Shown: positions 9,191-18,608, counted from the stretch's first letter. The stretch: DNA of 64,000 nucleotides from Aureispira sp. CCB-E (GCF_031326345.1 NZ_CP133671.1:5084001-5148000), one strand, 5' to 3'. Notes: generated by a model from the sequence alone, not told the origin. Numbers and translations are program-made.

Positions 9191-11326
9191 ATGAACAAAA
9201 CAACCATTGCACTTCTACTCTCTATCTGCCTATCAAGCCTTCAGGCTCAGTTAAACAACACCATTCGCCCCCAAGATGTTACCATTGCTAGAGATGTGTG
9301 GGGTGTGCCTCATATTTTTGCCCAAACGGACGCTGAAGTTATTTATGGTTTGGCTTGGGCACACTGCGAAGACAACTTTGAATTGATTCAACATGCTTAT
9401 GCAGCCACTCGTAGGCGTGCAGGTGAAATTCTAGGCAAGGACGGGGCAATTTTTGATGTCATGCAGTTTATGTGCGAAGCAGAAACTATTATCCAAGAAC
9501 AATATGAAACTGCTTTTTCGGACGATTTCAAAAAGATTATTCGTGCCTACACACAAGGCATGAACGACTACGCCAAGGCTCATCCCAAAGAATTGTTATT
9601 AAAAAAACTATTCCCTATCAACGAACAGGATGTGGTTACGGGCTACTTACTGGGCAATATTATTATGACAGGTGCTGCTTTTGATATTGGGAAAATCTTT
9701 GAAAACAAAATTCACAATTATGAAAAACACGCTACACAACCGACTGGCTCCAATGGTTTTTCTATCAGTCGCAAACGAATGCAAGAAAATAAAACGGTGT
9801 TTGTTAGCAATTCTCATCAACCCTTAGAAGGCGTTTTGGCATGGTATGAAGTGCATGTTAACAGCGAGGAAGGATACAACATGCTAGGAGGAACATTTAC
9901 CTTGGGTATGACTCCTTTTGTTGGAACCAATAAAAATCTTGGTTGGACACATACGGTTAATCATCCAGACATGACAGATGTTTACAAATTAAAAATGCAT
10001 CCCAAAAAGAAACTGACCTATTGGTACGATGGGAAATGGGAAAAATTAGAGGTCAAGAAAATGAAAATAAAAGTCAATGTTATTGGCATTAAGTTTCCTG
10101 TCACCTTAACTTTTTATAAGTCCAAACATGGTATGGCGATGAAAAACAAGCATGGTTATTATGCCTTGCGCTTTTCTGCAAACAAACATATTGCAGCTGC
10201 CGAACAATGGTATAAAATGGGTAAAGCTAACAATTTTGAAGAGTTCAAAACAGCGCTACAAATGCAACAAATACCTTGCTTTAATGTGGTCTATGCCGAT
10301 AAAGAGGATAATATTTATAATTTCTGCAATGGACTGATTCCCAACAATAGAGCAATAGGTTACAATTGGCATGGTGTTATGCGTGGAGATACGTCTGAAA
10401 ATGTTTGGCAACCGACATTTTATAAAATGGAAGAGCTGCCTCAGCTGCTTAATCCTGCCTCTGGGTATATTTTCAACTCTAATAATACGCCCTTTACGGC
10501 TACGAAAGCAGGAGAGAATATCAACGCTAGTGATTATCCCAATGAGTTAATGGGATACTTAGAAAAAGAAACCAATCGCTCTATCCGTTTTATGGAAATC
10601 ATGGACTCTATTGGAGATCGAAAAATGACCTATGAAGAGTTTAAAAAAATAAAGTTTGATATTCAGTATGCTCAAAATACGTTTTATACTTACAATATTG
10701 AGAATATAGATATTCTACCTAATTTAGATCCTAATAAATACCCTGATTTGGCGGATGTCTTAGATTTGGTAAAGAATTGGGACCGCTCTACCGACAAAGA
10801 AGACGAAAACGCCGCTGTATTTTCTGTTGCTTTTACTTATATTATTGATGAATTAGCCGATCGTTCTGCATTATTAGACACCAATACACTTCCTGAAGAA
10901 GTATTTGTTAATGCCCTACGAAAAGCTAAAAAATATGTTCTCAAACATTATGGAACAATCAAAGTTCCTTTTGGCAAAATGCATATTCATAGACGCGAAA
11001 AAGGTAGTGATCTTTCTTTTCCTAGTTCTGGAATGCCTGAGAATATCGCTGCCATGGCATATACTCGTGATAAAAAAGAAAAGGGGAAATTGCGCACTTA
11101 TTCTGGTGAATCGTACATTCTCATCGCTCAATACGATGACAATGGTGTTGCTGCGCTAGAAACCATTAATTGTTTTGGTAGCTCTAATCGTCCAGAAAGC
11201 CCACATTATACAGATCAAATGGAAATGTATGTCAATCGACAATTAAAAAAAATGACCTTAAATAAGGAAGAAATTCTAAAAACTGCCAAAGAAATTTATC
11301 ATCCTGGCGAACGGGTTCAAAAATAG
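9191..11326 (+). CDS. Penicillin acylase family N-terminal nucleophile hydrolase
   Basis: I start at ATG 9191, which opens directly into a signal peptide (MNKTTIALLLSICLSSLQAQ); the frame extends 29 codons further upstream, but that would bury the signal. The product has 711 residues. It follows the alpha-spacer-beta precursor plan: EVIYGLAWAHCEDN near residue 51 belongs to the alpha chain, and TGSNGF places the autocatalytic nucleophile at Ser187, which becomes the N-terminus of the beta chain. Downstream GTNKNLGWTHT and FNSNNTPF match the substrate-site and oxyanion region of the family. It should act in the periplasm on an amide; whether that is a beta-lactam, an acyl-homoserine lactone or another N-acyl compound cannot be told from sequence. 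Confidence 0.82.
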   Translation: MNKTTIALLLSICLSSLQAQLNNTIRPQDVTIARDVWGVPHIFAQTDAEVIYGLAWAHCEDNFELIQHAYAATRRRAGEILGKDGAIFDVMQFMCEAETIIQEQYETAFSDDFKKIIRAYTQGMNDYAKAHPKELLLKKLFPINEQDVVTGYLLGNIIMTGAAFDIGKIFENKIHNYEKHATQPTGSNGFSISRKRMQENKTVFVSNSHQPLEGVLAWYEVHVNSEEGYNMLGGTFTLGMTPFVGTNKNLGWTHTVNHPDMTDVYKLKMHPKKKLTYWYDGKWEKLEVKKMKIKVNVIGIKFPVTLTFYKSKHGMAMKNKHGYYALRFSANKHIAAAEQWYKMGKANNFEEFKTALQMQQIPCFNVVYADKEDNIYNFCNGLIPNNRAIGYNWHGVMRGDTSENVWQPTFYKMEELPQLLNPASGYIFNSNNTPFTATKAGENINASDYPNELMGYLEKETNRSIRFMEIMDSIGDRKMTYEEFKKIKFDIQYAQNTFYTYNIENIDILPNLDPNKYPDLADVLDLVKNWDRSTDKEDENAAVFSVAFTYIIDELADRSALLDTNTLPEEVFVNALRKAKKYVLKHYGTIKVPFGKMHIHRREKGSDLSFPSSGMPENIAAMAYTRDKKEKGKLRTYSGESYILIAQYDDNGVAALETINCFGSSNRPESPHYTDQMEMYVNRQLKKMTLNKEEILKTAKEIYHPGERVQK

Positions 11327-11362
11327 CCTGTGTTTTATTATTGGCTAGTACTTTCAAATAAA

Positions 11363-11390
11363 AAAACTTAGGTCTACAGACCTAAGTTTT
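11363..11390. terminator. Bidirectional terminator between convergent genes
   Basis: A perfect 13-bp stem (AAAACTTAGGTCT / AGACCTAAGTTTT) around a 2-base AC loop; the A-tract on one side and T-tract on the other make it usable in both directions. It serves the acylase gene (plus) and the thioredoxin-like gene (minus). Confidence 0.8.
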
Positions 11391-11392
11391 CC

Positions 11393-11830
11393 TTATTTAT
11401 TTTTTAGCAATTTGTCAATCGCTTCTTCCATATCTTCTAGCATTAAAGGATGCCAGTTCACATCTTGATAAGTTACTTTCCCATCGGTGTCAACTAAGTA
11501 CATTCTAGGAACGTGTAAATCTGCAAACTTATTAAACAACTCTCTTGTCGGATCCTCAACCAAATCATAGCTCAAACCTTCTTTGTTTGACCATTCTTCT
11601 AATTCTTCAGCATGATGCTCTCTACCAATACCGACTATATTAATTTTATCCTTTAGGTGTTTGAACTTGTTGCTTATAGCTGGTGTTGCTTCCAAACAAG
11701 AGGAACACCATGTTGTAAATAAAACTAGTAGCGTAGGTTTCTCACTACCTTCCCCAAATTTAATATTGGTTCCTTTAGTTGTTTTTACATCAAAACCTTC
11801 AATATGATGTATTTTTTTAATGTTTTCCAT
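11393..11830 (-). CDS. Thioredoxin-like TlpA/AhpC-TSA family protein
   Basis: 145 residues from ATG 11830 (MENIKKIHH); an upstream in-frame TTG at 11863 would add 11 residues of unlikely sequence. The thioredoxin fold is clear: LLVLFTTWCSSC with the redox pair Cys42/Cys45, then VGIGREHHAEELEEW, LVEDPTRELFNKF and the cis-proline loop HVPRMYLVDTDGKV. No signal peptide or membrane anchor is present with this start, so it probably works in the cytoplasm as a thiol-disulfide reductase or peroxiredoxin-like protein. It is a single gene ending at the bidirectional terminator. Confidence 0.78.
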   Translation of the reverse strand: MENIKKIHHIEGFDVKTTKGTNIKFGEGSEKPTLLVLFTTWCSSCLEATPAISNKFKHLKDKINIVGIGREHHAEELEEWSNKEGLSYDLVEDPTRELFNKFADLHVPRMYLVDTDGKVTYQDVNWHPLMLEDMEEAIDKLLKNK

Positions 11831-11990
11831 GTTTGTATTCGCATTGTTAAAAAGTGGGGACAATCAATTCTTATAAAAATAAGATATTATTTAACGAATT
11901 CAAATTAAGCTACTGTTAAACTTTGTTATTATAGAATGATTCTATGAAATAGTGCATAAAATTCCTTTTTTATTTGGCTGAGCCAAAAGT

Positions 11991-13154
11991 TTAAGAACTT
12001 TCATACTCTTGCCCATCAATTACCATTTTGGAAATAATTTCGCGCATTACTTCAGAGGTGCCTGCGCCAATCGTTCCAATTCGGGCATCTCGAAATACTC
12101 GGGCGATTTTGTAATCTTCCATATAGCCATAACCACCAAAAAACTGCAAACACTCTGTGGCTACTTTATTGCACAATTCTGTTCCTAATAGTTTTGCCAT
12201 AGAGCATTCTTTCACGGCATATTCCCCATCGTCGTGCAAGCGGCAACAATGATAAGTAAAGTAACGGTTCGCTTCCATCTCCGAAGCCATTTGGGCTATT
12301 CTATGGCGCAATACTTGAAATTTATTAATCGATCGCCCAAATGCTTTGCGTTCTGACATATATTGCAACGCATAATTTAAGGCGGCATCACAACTTCCTA
12401 TCGTGCTAATTGCCCCAACCAAGCGCTCCAACTGTAATCCGCCCATCAAATAATAAAACCCCATTCCAGCATCTCCAATCAGGTTTTTGGCAGGTACCTT
12501 TACATCATCAAAACTTAATTCTGCGGTATCCGAAGCATGCCAGCCCAATTTTTTAAGCTTTCGAGCAGAGACACCTTCAGCCTGTCGGTCTATAACCAAC
12601 AAACTAATCCCGCCTACGCCTGCGTCAGGATCTGTCTTAACTACCGCTACCATAAAATCACCATATACACCATTCGTAATAAATGTTTTACTACCATTAA
12701 CAATATAATGGTCTCCATCTCGAATGGCTTTTGTTTGGATATTCATAACATCAGACCCCGCACTAGGTTCAGAAATAGCAATGGAACAAATCCACTCTCC
12801 CGAAATTGCTTTAGGAAGGTATTTTTCTTTTAAATAATCCGATCCATGTGCCAAAATGTAAGGCGTAGACATATAAGATTGTACCATAGGTAGGATGGCA
12901 AATCCCCCTGAAAAGCATTTGGAAATTTCTTCTACTAAAATTACAGAATAGAAAAAATCTAAATCTGACCCTCCATATTTTTCTGGAAAATTGAGTCCAA
13001 AGTAGCCCATCTCTCCAAATTTTTTCCAAAAATCTTTTGGAATACGGCGATCCTCTTCCCATTGATCTATGTTAGGGACAACTTCTTTGTTCAAAAAATC
13101 ACGCAAAGATTGTCTAAATAGATGGTGTTCTTCAGTAAAATAGTATGATTTCAT
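11991..13154 (-). CDS. Acyl-CoA dehydrogenase, long-chain/LCAD-like type
   Basis: 387 residues, full length for the family. It carries CSIAISEPSAGSD (about 123-135; FAD/substrate loop), the beta domain TFITNG (157-162), and the C-terminal helical domain with ERKAFGRSINKFQ and FFGGYGYMEDYKIARVFRDAR. The residue used as catalytic base in medium-chain enzymes is replaced (IGAGTSEVM instead of a YEGTS-type sequence), while Glu243 in LQLERL matches the alternative base position used by LCAD/isovaleryl-CoA dehydrogenases. It should oxidise acyl-CoA to the 2-enoyl-CoA with an electron-transfer flavoprotein as acceptor. The repeat element at 13201-13325 lies directly upstream. Confidence 0.88.
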   Translation of the reverse strand: MKSYYFTEEHHLFRQSLRDFLNKEVVPNIDQWEEDRRIPKDFWKKFGEMGYFGLNFPEKYGGSDLDFFYSVILVEEISKCFSGGFAILPMVQSYMSTPYILAHGSDYLKEKYLPKAISGEWICSIAISEPSAGSDVMNIQTKAIRDGDHYIVNGSKTFITNGVYGDFMVAVVKTDPDAGVGGISLLVIDRQAEGVSARKLKKLGWHASDTAELSFDDVKVPAKNLIGDAGMGFYYLMGGLQLERLVGAISTIGSCDAALNYALQYMSERKAFGRSINKFQVLRHRIAQMASEMEANRYFTYHCCRLHDDGEYAVKECSMAKLLGTELCNKVATECLQFFGGYGYMEDYKIARVFRDARIGTIGAGTSEVMREIISKMVIDGQEYESS

Positions 13155-13200
13155 AATTGATTATTGGTTGTTTAAGTTTCTTACAATTGTTCTTTATCAT

Positions 13201-13325
13201 TACTCCGTTGAAACCACGCAGTAGCAGCGCAGCTAAATCGTATTAGTTTAATTATCAGCAAGATGTATTTTTTGTCAACCTTTACACTAAAAGACTGGTA
13301 ATCAAACTAAAAAAGCAACGGAGTA
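13201..13325. repeat. MITE-like element, copy A (125 bp)
   Basis: Bounded by perfect 10-bp terminal inverted repeats, TACTCCGTTG at the left and CAACGGAGTA at the right. The interior holds the 'gtagcagcgcagctaa' and 'ATTAGTTT-ATTATCAG ... CTGGTAATCAAACTAA' segments also found in copy B at 46832 in opposite orientation. It carries no coding capacity and no clear target duplication. It sits between the acyl-CoA dehydrogenase start and the SH3-protein stop. Confidence 0.72.
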
Positions 13326-13345
13326 CTACTTTATTATAGCTACTC

Positions 13346-14570
13346 CTAATGATTAGGAAAAAGCCCATCCATTACAATAGTAGCACAATCTTTATTTGCG
13401 CAATCAAATGTTACATTCATTTGATTGTGCAACTGAGTTTTCAGCTCTTCGAAACCTTTCATAAAATTACGGGGCAACGAAAGTCGTTTTAAAACAACTT
13501 CTATTGCTTCTAATTCTTTTAATACTTTCACTTGAGAATGGATGTAAGTGGTAGAGTTCATTTCTAAAAAGAGATATTGCTCCAATTCATTCATTAAGTT
13601 GTCAAGTTTTAAATCCGATGCTGGCATTGATCGTATTTTTTCTACCCGCTTCCAAAATGCCAAAAGTTGCCCATCTCCTAGAATGCTATGCCAACAAAAA
13701 TCACAATCGTGCTCAGACAATGCCCCCACATCAAAGGAATTATACTCACCTACAGCATCGTATAACAACTGAAAGATTTCGTCATCGACTTTTGCTGGAG
13801 TTGTCTTTGCTTTTTCTAAAAAAGCAAGCACATCAATGTATAATTCTACAGAGCATTCACTACACAACTGCGTATAAGTAAATATTTTAAGCAAACACTT
13901 TAACATTACTTCATCGTATACACCTTCATACAAACGTTCTGCTATCGAAGGCAACAGTTCTGCGACTGCTTTTGGTTTCGTGTTGTAATAATCCAGTAAC
14001 GCCTCTGCGGTCGAAATTGCATCAAAATCATGAATTACTTGCTGAATGGTTTCGTGCTTTTCCTTTCCTATATCTTTGATCAATTCTTCCGAAAATGGAA
14101 TGGTAGCTGCTATATTAGGTGTGCCATCCTTAGGTCTTTCTATAAACTCTATTGCCCCTCCATAGACCCAACCAGACACACAGTTATCTATATCAATCTT
14201 ATACCAATGAGCATTGAACTCCTGATTTCTAAGTGTAATTTTTTCTTTCTGATCCGACTGCTTCCCTTGATAAGCCCAATAAGAATTTTCTCGGAGCGAT
14301 GCCACCACTTTTGAATGATTCGTACTAGGACGATCTCTTACTCTTAGGTGATCAACCTTAACTAAGATATATTCTTTTTTTTTTCGAAATAGTATCCTTG
14401 ATAGTTGAAATAGTTGTTGAATCAGATAAAGTTTCTGCTGGTGTTTGATTGGAGTTTTTTTCAGACGTGCAACTAATTAGAAAAATAAAAAGAAGTAAGC
14501 CTGCAATAATGTATAAAAAAGATGCTTCAGATAATAACTGGTGATCTCTACCTGCATTAGAGTTTCTCAT
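13346..14570 (-). pseudogene. SH3-domain lipoprotein gene, split by a frameshift in a 10-nt homopolymer
   Basis: Two minus-strand frames form one protein. The first (14570 to 14358) starts MRNSNAG and has a hydrophobic segment ending in a lipobox LISC, then a Ser/Thr-rich linker. The second (from about 14374 to 13346) encodes KEYILVKVDHLRVRDRPS and HWYKIDIDN...GWVYGGAIEF, a bacterial SH3 domain, followed by a roughly 240-residue helical domain. The break lies in a run of ten A on the coding strand (14375-14384); with nine, the frames join exactly. It may be a sequencing error, a phase-variable tract, a slippage-expressed gene or a true mutation. Intact, it would be a surface or periplasmic lipoprotein of about 400 residues, possibly binding cell wall. 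No partner gene is obvious. Confidence 0.65.
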
Positions 14571-14713
14571 AATCGGGCGGTTTGTGTGGTTCTGTGATTT
14601 GATTGCTAAGTTCTCTGGGTCACCTTTAGATAGATAGTTGAAAAGTAGTTCAGTTGTCCTCTAAAATAAAAATAGTTCTGTAGTCTTTGGTACTAATCTC
14701 CCAATAATTTTTG

Positions 14714-15484
14714 TTAAAACTCAAAAACATCTCCCCATAGTCGTTGCCCTCCGTCAATATAAATTGTTTCTCCTGTAATAAAAGCAGCCATAGGACTCAT
14801 TAAAAAAACCGTCAAATCTGCAACTTCTTGAGTAGTTCCAAGTCTCTTAAGAGGAATTCGATTACTGACATCTTTTAGTAATTCTGGTGGGTATTGCTCT
14901 AATCCTGTTGACTTAATAATTCCTGGTGCAATTGCATTAATATTGATTTGATAGCGACTCCACTCTACGGCTAGAGTTTTTGTCATATTGTCTACCCCTG
15001 CCCTTGCTGCACCAGTATGTACCATTCCAGGAAAACCTCGATACACATTAGCTATAATGTTAACAATATTCCCTTTGTTTTGAGGAATAAAAAATGTATT
15101 TGCCATTGTTTGTGTCATATACCAAGTACCATTTAGATTATTATTGATCACGGCATTCCAACCATTTGGGCTGATATCCTGTGCTCGAGAAGGGAATTGC
15201 CCTCCTGCATTATTGATCAAAATATCTAAGCGACCAGATTTTTGTTGTATCTGCGCTGCTATTTCTTTTACACGATCTATGTTCCGAATATCTCCTGCTA
15301 TAGCGTAGCAGGAACCACTTTTACCAAGTTCTTTAGCTGCTACTTCTAATTTTTCCTGATTTCTAGAAGTAATATAAACAGTAGCACCATACGATAAACA
15401 AGACGCCGCTATCTTATAACCAATGCCACTTCTTCCTCCTGTGACTAAAATGACTTTATCTTTTAATAAATTCTGAGCAAACAT
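14714..15484 (-). CDS. SDR-family oxidoreductase, PECR/2,4-dienoyl-CoA-reductase-like
   Basis: 256 residues with a Rossmann fold: TGGRSGIG (15-22) binds the cofactor, NNAGG follows at about 91, and IAPGIIKSTG and TGETIYIDGG are the usual C-terminal blocks. The classical YxxxK catalytic pair is missing; the segment reads MVHTGAARAGVDNMTK, which is the pattern of peroxisomal trans-2-enoyl-CoA reductase (PECR) and related dienoyl-CoA reductases rather than of classical SDRs. An acyl-CoA substrate is therefore likely, which fits the acyl-CoA dehydrogenase about 1.5 kb away. It is divergent from the methyltransferase gene; the shared 212-bp gap contains the palindrome at 15559. Confidence 0.8.
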   Translation of the reverse strand: MFAQNLLKDKVILVTGGRSGIGYKIAASCLSYGATVYITSRNQEKLEVAAKELGKSGSCYAIAGDIRNIDRVKEIAAQIQQKSGRLDILINNAGGQFPSRAQDISPNGWNAVINNNLNGTWYMTQTMANTFFIPQNKGNIVNIIANVYRGFPGMVHTGAARAGVDNMTKTLAVEWSRYQININAIAPGIIKSTGLEQYPPELLKDVSNRIPLKRLGTTQEVADLTVFLMSPMAAFITGETIYIDGGQRLWGDVFEF

Positions 15485-15558
15485 GAATTTCTTTTTTTAG
15501 GAATGTGCAATAGACCTTAACAGTCCGCTAATTTTTAATTATTTTTGTTTAAAATTAA

Positions 15559-15573
15559 GATACTAAAAGTATC
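15559..15573. promoter_or_regulatory. Palindrome in a divergent intergenic region
   Basis: GATACT-AAA-AGTATC, a perfect 6+6 inverted repeat between the divergent SDR and methyltransferase genes. Its position suits an operator for a dimeric regulator, but no regulator gene is adjacent. Confidence 0.3.
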
Positions 15574-15696
15574 AATAGCTTTATCCAAAAGCGCTTCTAT
15601 TTTCTCCATATTTTTTATTCTTGTCGTCTAAAAAATAGGGCAATACTTCTTTCAAAACAATGTTATTTTCTGGATACTTTTTCAGCTTACTTAACT

Positions 15697-16236
15697 ATGA
15701 AACCAATTAGAAAATTATACGAACAATTGGGAGTTGACAAATACTACAAAGATTATGGTCATCAATACCAAAACCCTCATAATCAACAAATCGAAACACT
15801 CATTATTAATAATGAAGATAAGTTGGACTATAGTACCGTATTAGACTTTTGTGCAGGAGGTGGAGAAGTAAGTTGGATTTTAAAAGAAATGGGATATTCT
15901 AATATGACAGGAAGTGACCCTTATACACATCAATTGTATGAAAAAAATTTAAAACAAAAATGCTATCGTTGGTCTTTTGATGATGTTATTAAAGGGAAAC
16001 TAGAAGGTAATTACAGTTCTATCATCTGTAGTTTTGCTATGCATCTCTGTGAAGAACAAAAACTGTATCCTTTGACCATCCAGTTATTTCAACACAGCAA
16101 AAGTCTCATTATTTTAAGCCCACACAAACGCCCTGTTTTAGAAGTACTTAGTGGTGTCGAACTAGATTTTACAGATCATGCCTTAACTCCAAAAGGAAAA
16201 AAGGTATTTTTAAAGCATTATATTTATAAATTTTAA
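15697..16236 (+). CDS. Class I SAM-dependent methyltransferase-like protein
   Basis: 179 residues. VLDFCAGGGEVSW (48-60) is methyltransferase motif I, GSDPY at about 73 fits the acidic end of motif II, and YSSIICSFAMHLCEE (about 110-124) fits motifs IV/V. The substrate is unknown; the protein is shorter than typical small-molecule methyltransferases and lacks an obvious substrate-specificity insert. The stop lies 4 bases before the CYTH gene start, so the two form an operon. Confidence 0.72.
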   Translation: MKPIRKLYEQLGVDKYYKDYGHQYQNPHNQQIETLIINNEDKLDYSTVLDFCAGGGEVSWILKEMGYSNMTGSDPYTHQLYEKNLKQKCYRWSFDDVIKGKLEGNYSSIICSFAMHLCEEQKLYPLTIQLFQHSKSLIILSPHKRPVLEVLSGVELDFTDHALTPKGKKVFLKHYIYKF

Positions 16237-16240
16237 CAAT

Positions 16241-16714
16241 ATGGGGGTAGAAATAGAACGTAAATATTTGGTACAACTAGAAGCTTGGGAAAAAGCCAAA
16301 TCCCAAGCTACCTGCATGGAGCTTTCTCAAGGGTATTTATCTTTAGATCCAGCACGTACCGTTCGTATTCGCATCCAAAAAGAGCAAGCTTTATTAACCA
16401 TTAAAGGCAAAAGTCAAGGAATCTCTAGAGTAGAATTTGAATATACCATTCCATTGGCTGAAGGAATGGAATTGCTGAAAATATGCCAAGGTTCTATTAT
16501 TAGAAAAAAACGGTATGTCTTAACAGTAAATGATCTCACTTGGGAAGTTGATGAGTTTGAAGGAGACAATGTAGGCTTGATTTTAGCAGAAGTAGAACTC
16601 GATACAGAAAACCAATCTATCGAACTTCCTCTATGGATACAAGAAGAAGTTTCCCATGACCAGCGTTATTTTAACTCTAATTTAGTCCTACATCCTTTCA
16701 AAAACTGGTCATAA
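16241..16714 (+). CDS. CYTH-domain (triphosphate tunnel) protein
   Basis: 157 residues forming a single CYTH domain. The ExExK signature is Glu4-x-Glu6-x-Lys8, followed by the alternating charged strands expected in a triphosphate tunnel (TVRIRIQ, LLTIKGK, RVEFEYTI, IIRKKRYVL, WEVDEFEG, LILAEVELD). Bacterial proteins of this length are usually inorganic triphosphatases or, less often, adenylate cyclases. The cytoplasmic product is co-transcribed with the methyltransferase upstream. Confidence 0.85.
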   Translation: MGVEIERKYLVQLEAWEKAKSQATCMELSQGYLSLDPARTVRIRIQKEQALLTIKGKSQGISRVEFEYTIPLAEGMELLKICQGSIIRKKRYVLTVNDLTWEVDEFEGDNVGLILAEVELDTENQSIELPLWIQEEVSHDQRYFNSNLVLHPFKNWS

Positions 16715-16715
16715 A

Positions 16716-16830
16716 CTAGCTTCGACGATTTATTACTTCCTCTACTTTATCCTCTGTAACACCCATTTTTTTTAGCTATTTGTGAAACAGGCATTCCTAA
16801 ATCCCCCAATAGCTATTGCTTAGTCAAATC
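16716..16830 (-). pseudogene. Decayed helix-turn-helix remnant
   Basis: On the minus strand LLGDLGMPVSQIAKK is followed, after loss of one base from a run of eight A, by MGVTEDKVEEVINRRS and a stop. Together this looks like the C-terminal helix-turn-helix of a small DNA-binding or transposase-associated protein. Upstream the frame is interrupted again by stops. No complete relative is in the window. Confidence 0.3.
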
Positions 16831-16905
16831 TTATTAATGGTATTTTTCTCATAGTATAAATATACTGTTGATGGATAAAATATGTTCCCCCTAATTTATC
16901 CTTAA

Positions 16906-17934
16906 CTATTCATTTTGCTCTAAAAAGGTTCTTGCTCTAAGAATAGCATTTCTTCGAACATTTAGGTAAAATAAATTAAAATCTCCTACATGATAATTAT
17001 CTCGTTGAAAGAGTCCTCCTAAAAACATTTTAGGCTTTCCGACCCACAACACAGGACCATGTACTTGTGCATCAAACAATTTTTTTCTCAGTATATTAAA
17101 ACCTAACAATATTGCTCCCTCATTAGCACTGTAAGGAGCATAAGTAGTATCTGCTTTCCAAGTCAAAGGATTTACACAAACATCTTCATCTTGAATCCAA
17201 TCTGGCATATAACCACGATTATAAGTTCTCCAAGTTACAAAACATCCCGTCTGTTCTGGTTCTGTTCCTAAAGGAATGGACTCATAGGTTCCTTCTTCTA
17301 CCCCCCATCCTACAATATAAGCTGCAATTAGCTGCTTGTACAAATCCGTTCCATCAAACCATTCTTTAAGCAATAGTTTTAGGTGTCTTGCTCCTTGGCT
17401 ATGCCCCGCCAAAATAAACGGTCGCCCTTTGTTTTCGTTTTTTAAATAATACTCAAACGCATTTTTTACATCTTCGTAAGCCAAATCCAAGGCCTTATTT
17501 CCTTCTTGAGTGTATGGTTCAAAAAAACTACGAATGTGCGCTTGACGATACCTTGGAGCATATACTTTTCCTGCTTGATTAAAAATACTTGCTTGTAATT
17601 TGATTGTTGTTTTGTCTACCTGTTTGTTCATTTTATCGTCCTCTACAGCAGCATTCCACAAATATTCATTTTGGGGAGTCTCTGTAAAAATGGTTGGATG
17701 TACAAAGAAGACGTCTACTTTATCTGGTAAATTGGTTAATTCCGTTTTTAATGGTCTAGGAATTTTATCTGCTTTGTCCTTTTTACTAGGATGTGCTGCC
17801 CAATTTTCTAGTTTGGAATAATCGGGTCGAGCGGGCTGAGGAACTTGACCAAAGGCTTCAATTTTAGTTTGTGTGTAAGAAGTCGTTGCAAACAAAAGAA
17901 AAAGTATTGTAGTCGTTAAAGTAACAATTTGCAT
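16906..17934 (-). CDS. DUF3089 family alpha/beta-hydrolase-like exported protein
   Basis: 342 residues with a signal peptide (about 1-21, ending SYTQ). VDVFFVHPTIFTETP, ASIFNQAGKVYAPRYRQAH and PFILAGHSQGARHL are hallmarks of DUF3089; the nucleophile elbow places Ser179. The usual role is unassigned, but a periplasmic esterase or lipase is likely. It is a monocistronic gene; the region upstream contains repeat fragments. Convergent with the CYTH gene. Confidence 0.8.
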   Translation of the reverse strand: MQIVTLTTTILFLLFATTSYTQTKIEAFGQVPQPARPDYSKLENWAAHPSKKDKADKIPRPLKTELTNLPDKVDVFFVHPTIFTETPQNEYLWNAAVEDDKMNKQVDKTTIKLQASIFNQAGKVYAPRYRQAHIRSFFEPYTQEGNKALDLAYEDVKNAFEYYLKNENKGRPFILAGHSQGARHLKLLLKEWFDGTDLYKQLIAAYIVGWGVEEGTYESIPLGTEPEQTGCFVTWRTYNRGYMPDWIQDEDVCVNPLTWKADTTYAPYSANEGAILLGFNILRKKLFDAQVHGPVLWVGKPKMFLGGLFQRDNYHVGDFNLFYLNVRRNAILRARTFLEQNE

Positions 17935-17988
17935 AGTTTTATGAATCGGTAAAATAATTTTGCTGTTATAAAATAGAATACTTCGTAT

Positions 17989-18035
17989 TGGTAATCAGCT
18001 GTAGCGTACTCACAAAGCACCTTGTAGTAATAAAA
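17989..18035. repeat. Degenerate fragment of the MITE-like repeat
   Basis: GTAGCGTACTCACAAAGCAC followed by a GTAGTA segment corresponds, with changes, to the interior of copy C (18447-18547). The surrounding 17935-18608 gap contains, besides this and copy C, only a weak 71-codon minus frame without an ATG start, which I do not call a gene. Confidence 0.35.
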
Positions 18036-18446
18036 AGAATAAATGTGTAATAAACAATCATAAGATCTATTCTGTTCAAATTCCTCTAATTGAAATGCAA
18101 ACTAAAGATACTAAAGTTCGTTTGAACATTGCAATAAAAAGCTTTTCTAACTCCATTTGTAATCCGTTCTATGAAGGAACTATATTTTTTAAATTGCTGT
18201 TTTAAATTTTGAGCAGACACTTTATACTCCTTATTGCCAAACAACGAATTTAATAAAGGAAACTTTTTAATTTTTCTACCTAAAGCATAAAAATCAATCA
18301 AGGACTACTTTTTAGTCTTCCCTTTTTTTAGTATTTTGACTAAACTTTTATATTTATTTAAAATCCATTATTCTAGAAATAATCCTCCATTGATTTTTTA
18401 GTTTTTTTTAGAGCAAAATTACATCTTACTAATAATCGCATTCATG

Positions 18447-18547
18447 CAATACTACTTAGTAGCAGTGCAGCTAACTAAAAGCGTAGCGCTCACGAAGTAC
18501 CACGTAGTAGCAGCGAAGCTAAACTAATACGATTTTCCAACGGAGTA
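18447..18547. repeat. MITE-like element, copy C (one clear end)
   Basis: Ends with CAACGGAGTA at 18538-18547, identical to the right terminus of copies A and B, preceded by 'aaactaatacgatttt' as in copy B. The interior has two direct copies of an 'agtagcag-g-agcta' unit. The left terminus is not recognisable, so this is a truncated or diverged copy. It lies about 60 bases upstream of the ubiquitin-like gene. Confidence 0.55.
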
Positions 18548-18608
18548 ATGCTAGAAACCAACAAGCTTTTTTTTGAGTATAGTCTATTTATAAATAACAC
18601 ATAGCCCA

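Noticed and set aside
16241-16714. CYTH protein as a class IV adenylate cyclase
   Set aside because: The signature is compatible, but most single-domain bacterial members are triphosphatases; no cAMP-related neighbour supports a cyclase.
18086-18301. 71-codon minus frame
   Set aside because: Begins only at TTG, no recognisable domain, and sits among repeat fragments; kept as a note in the intergenic description.
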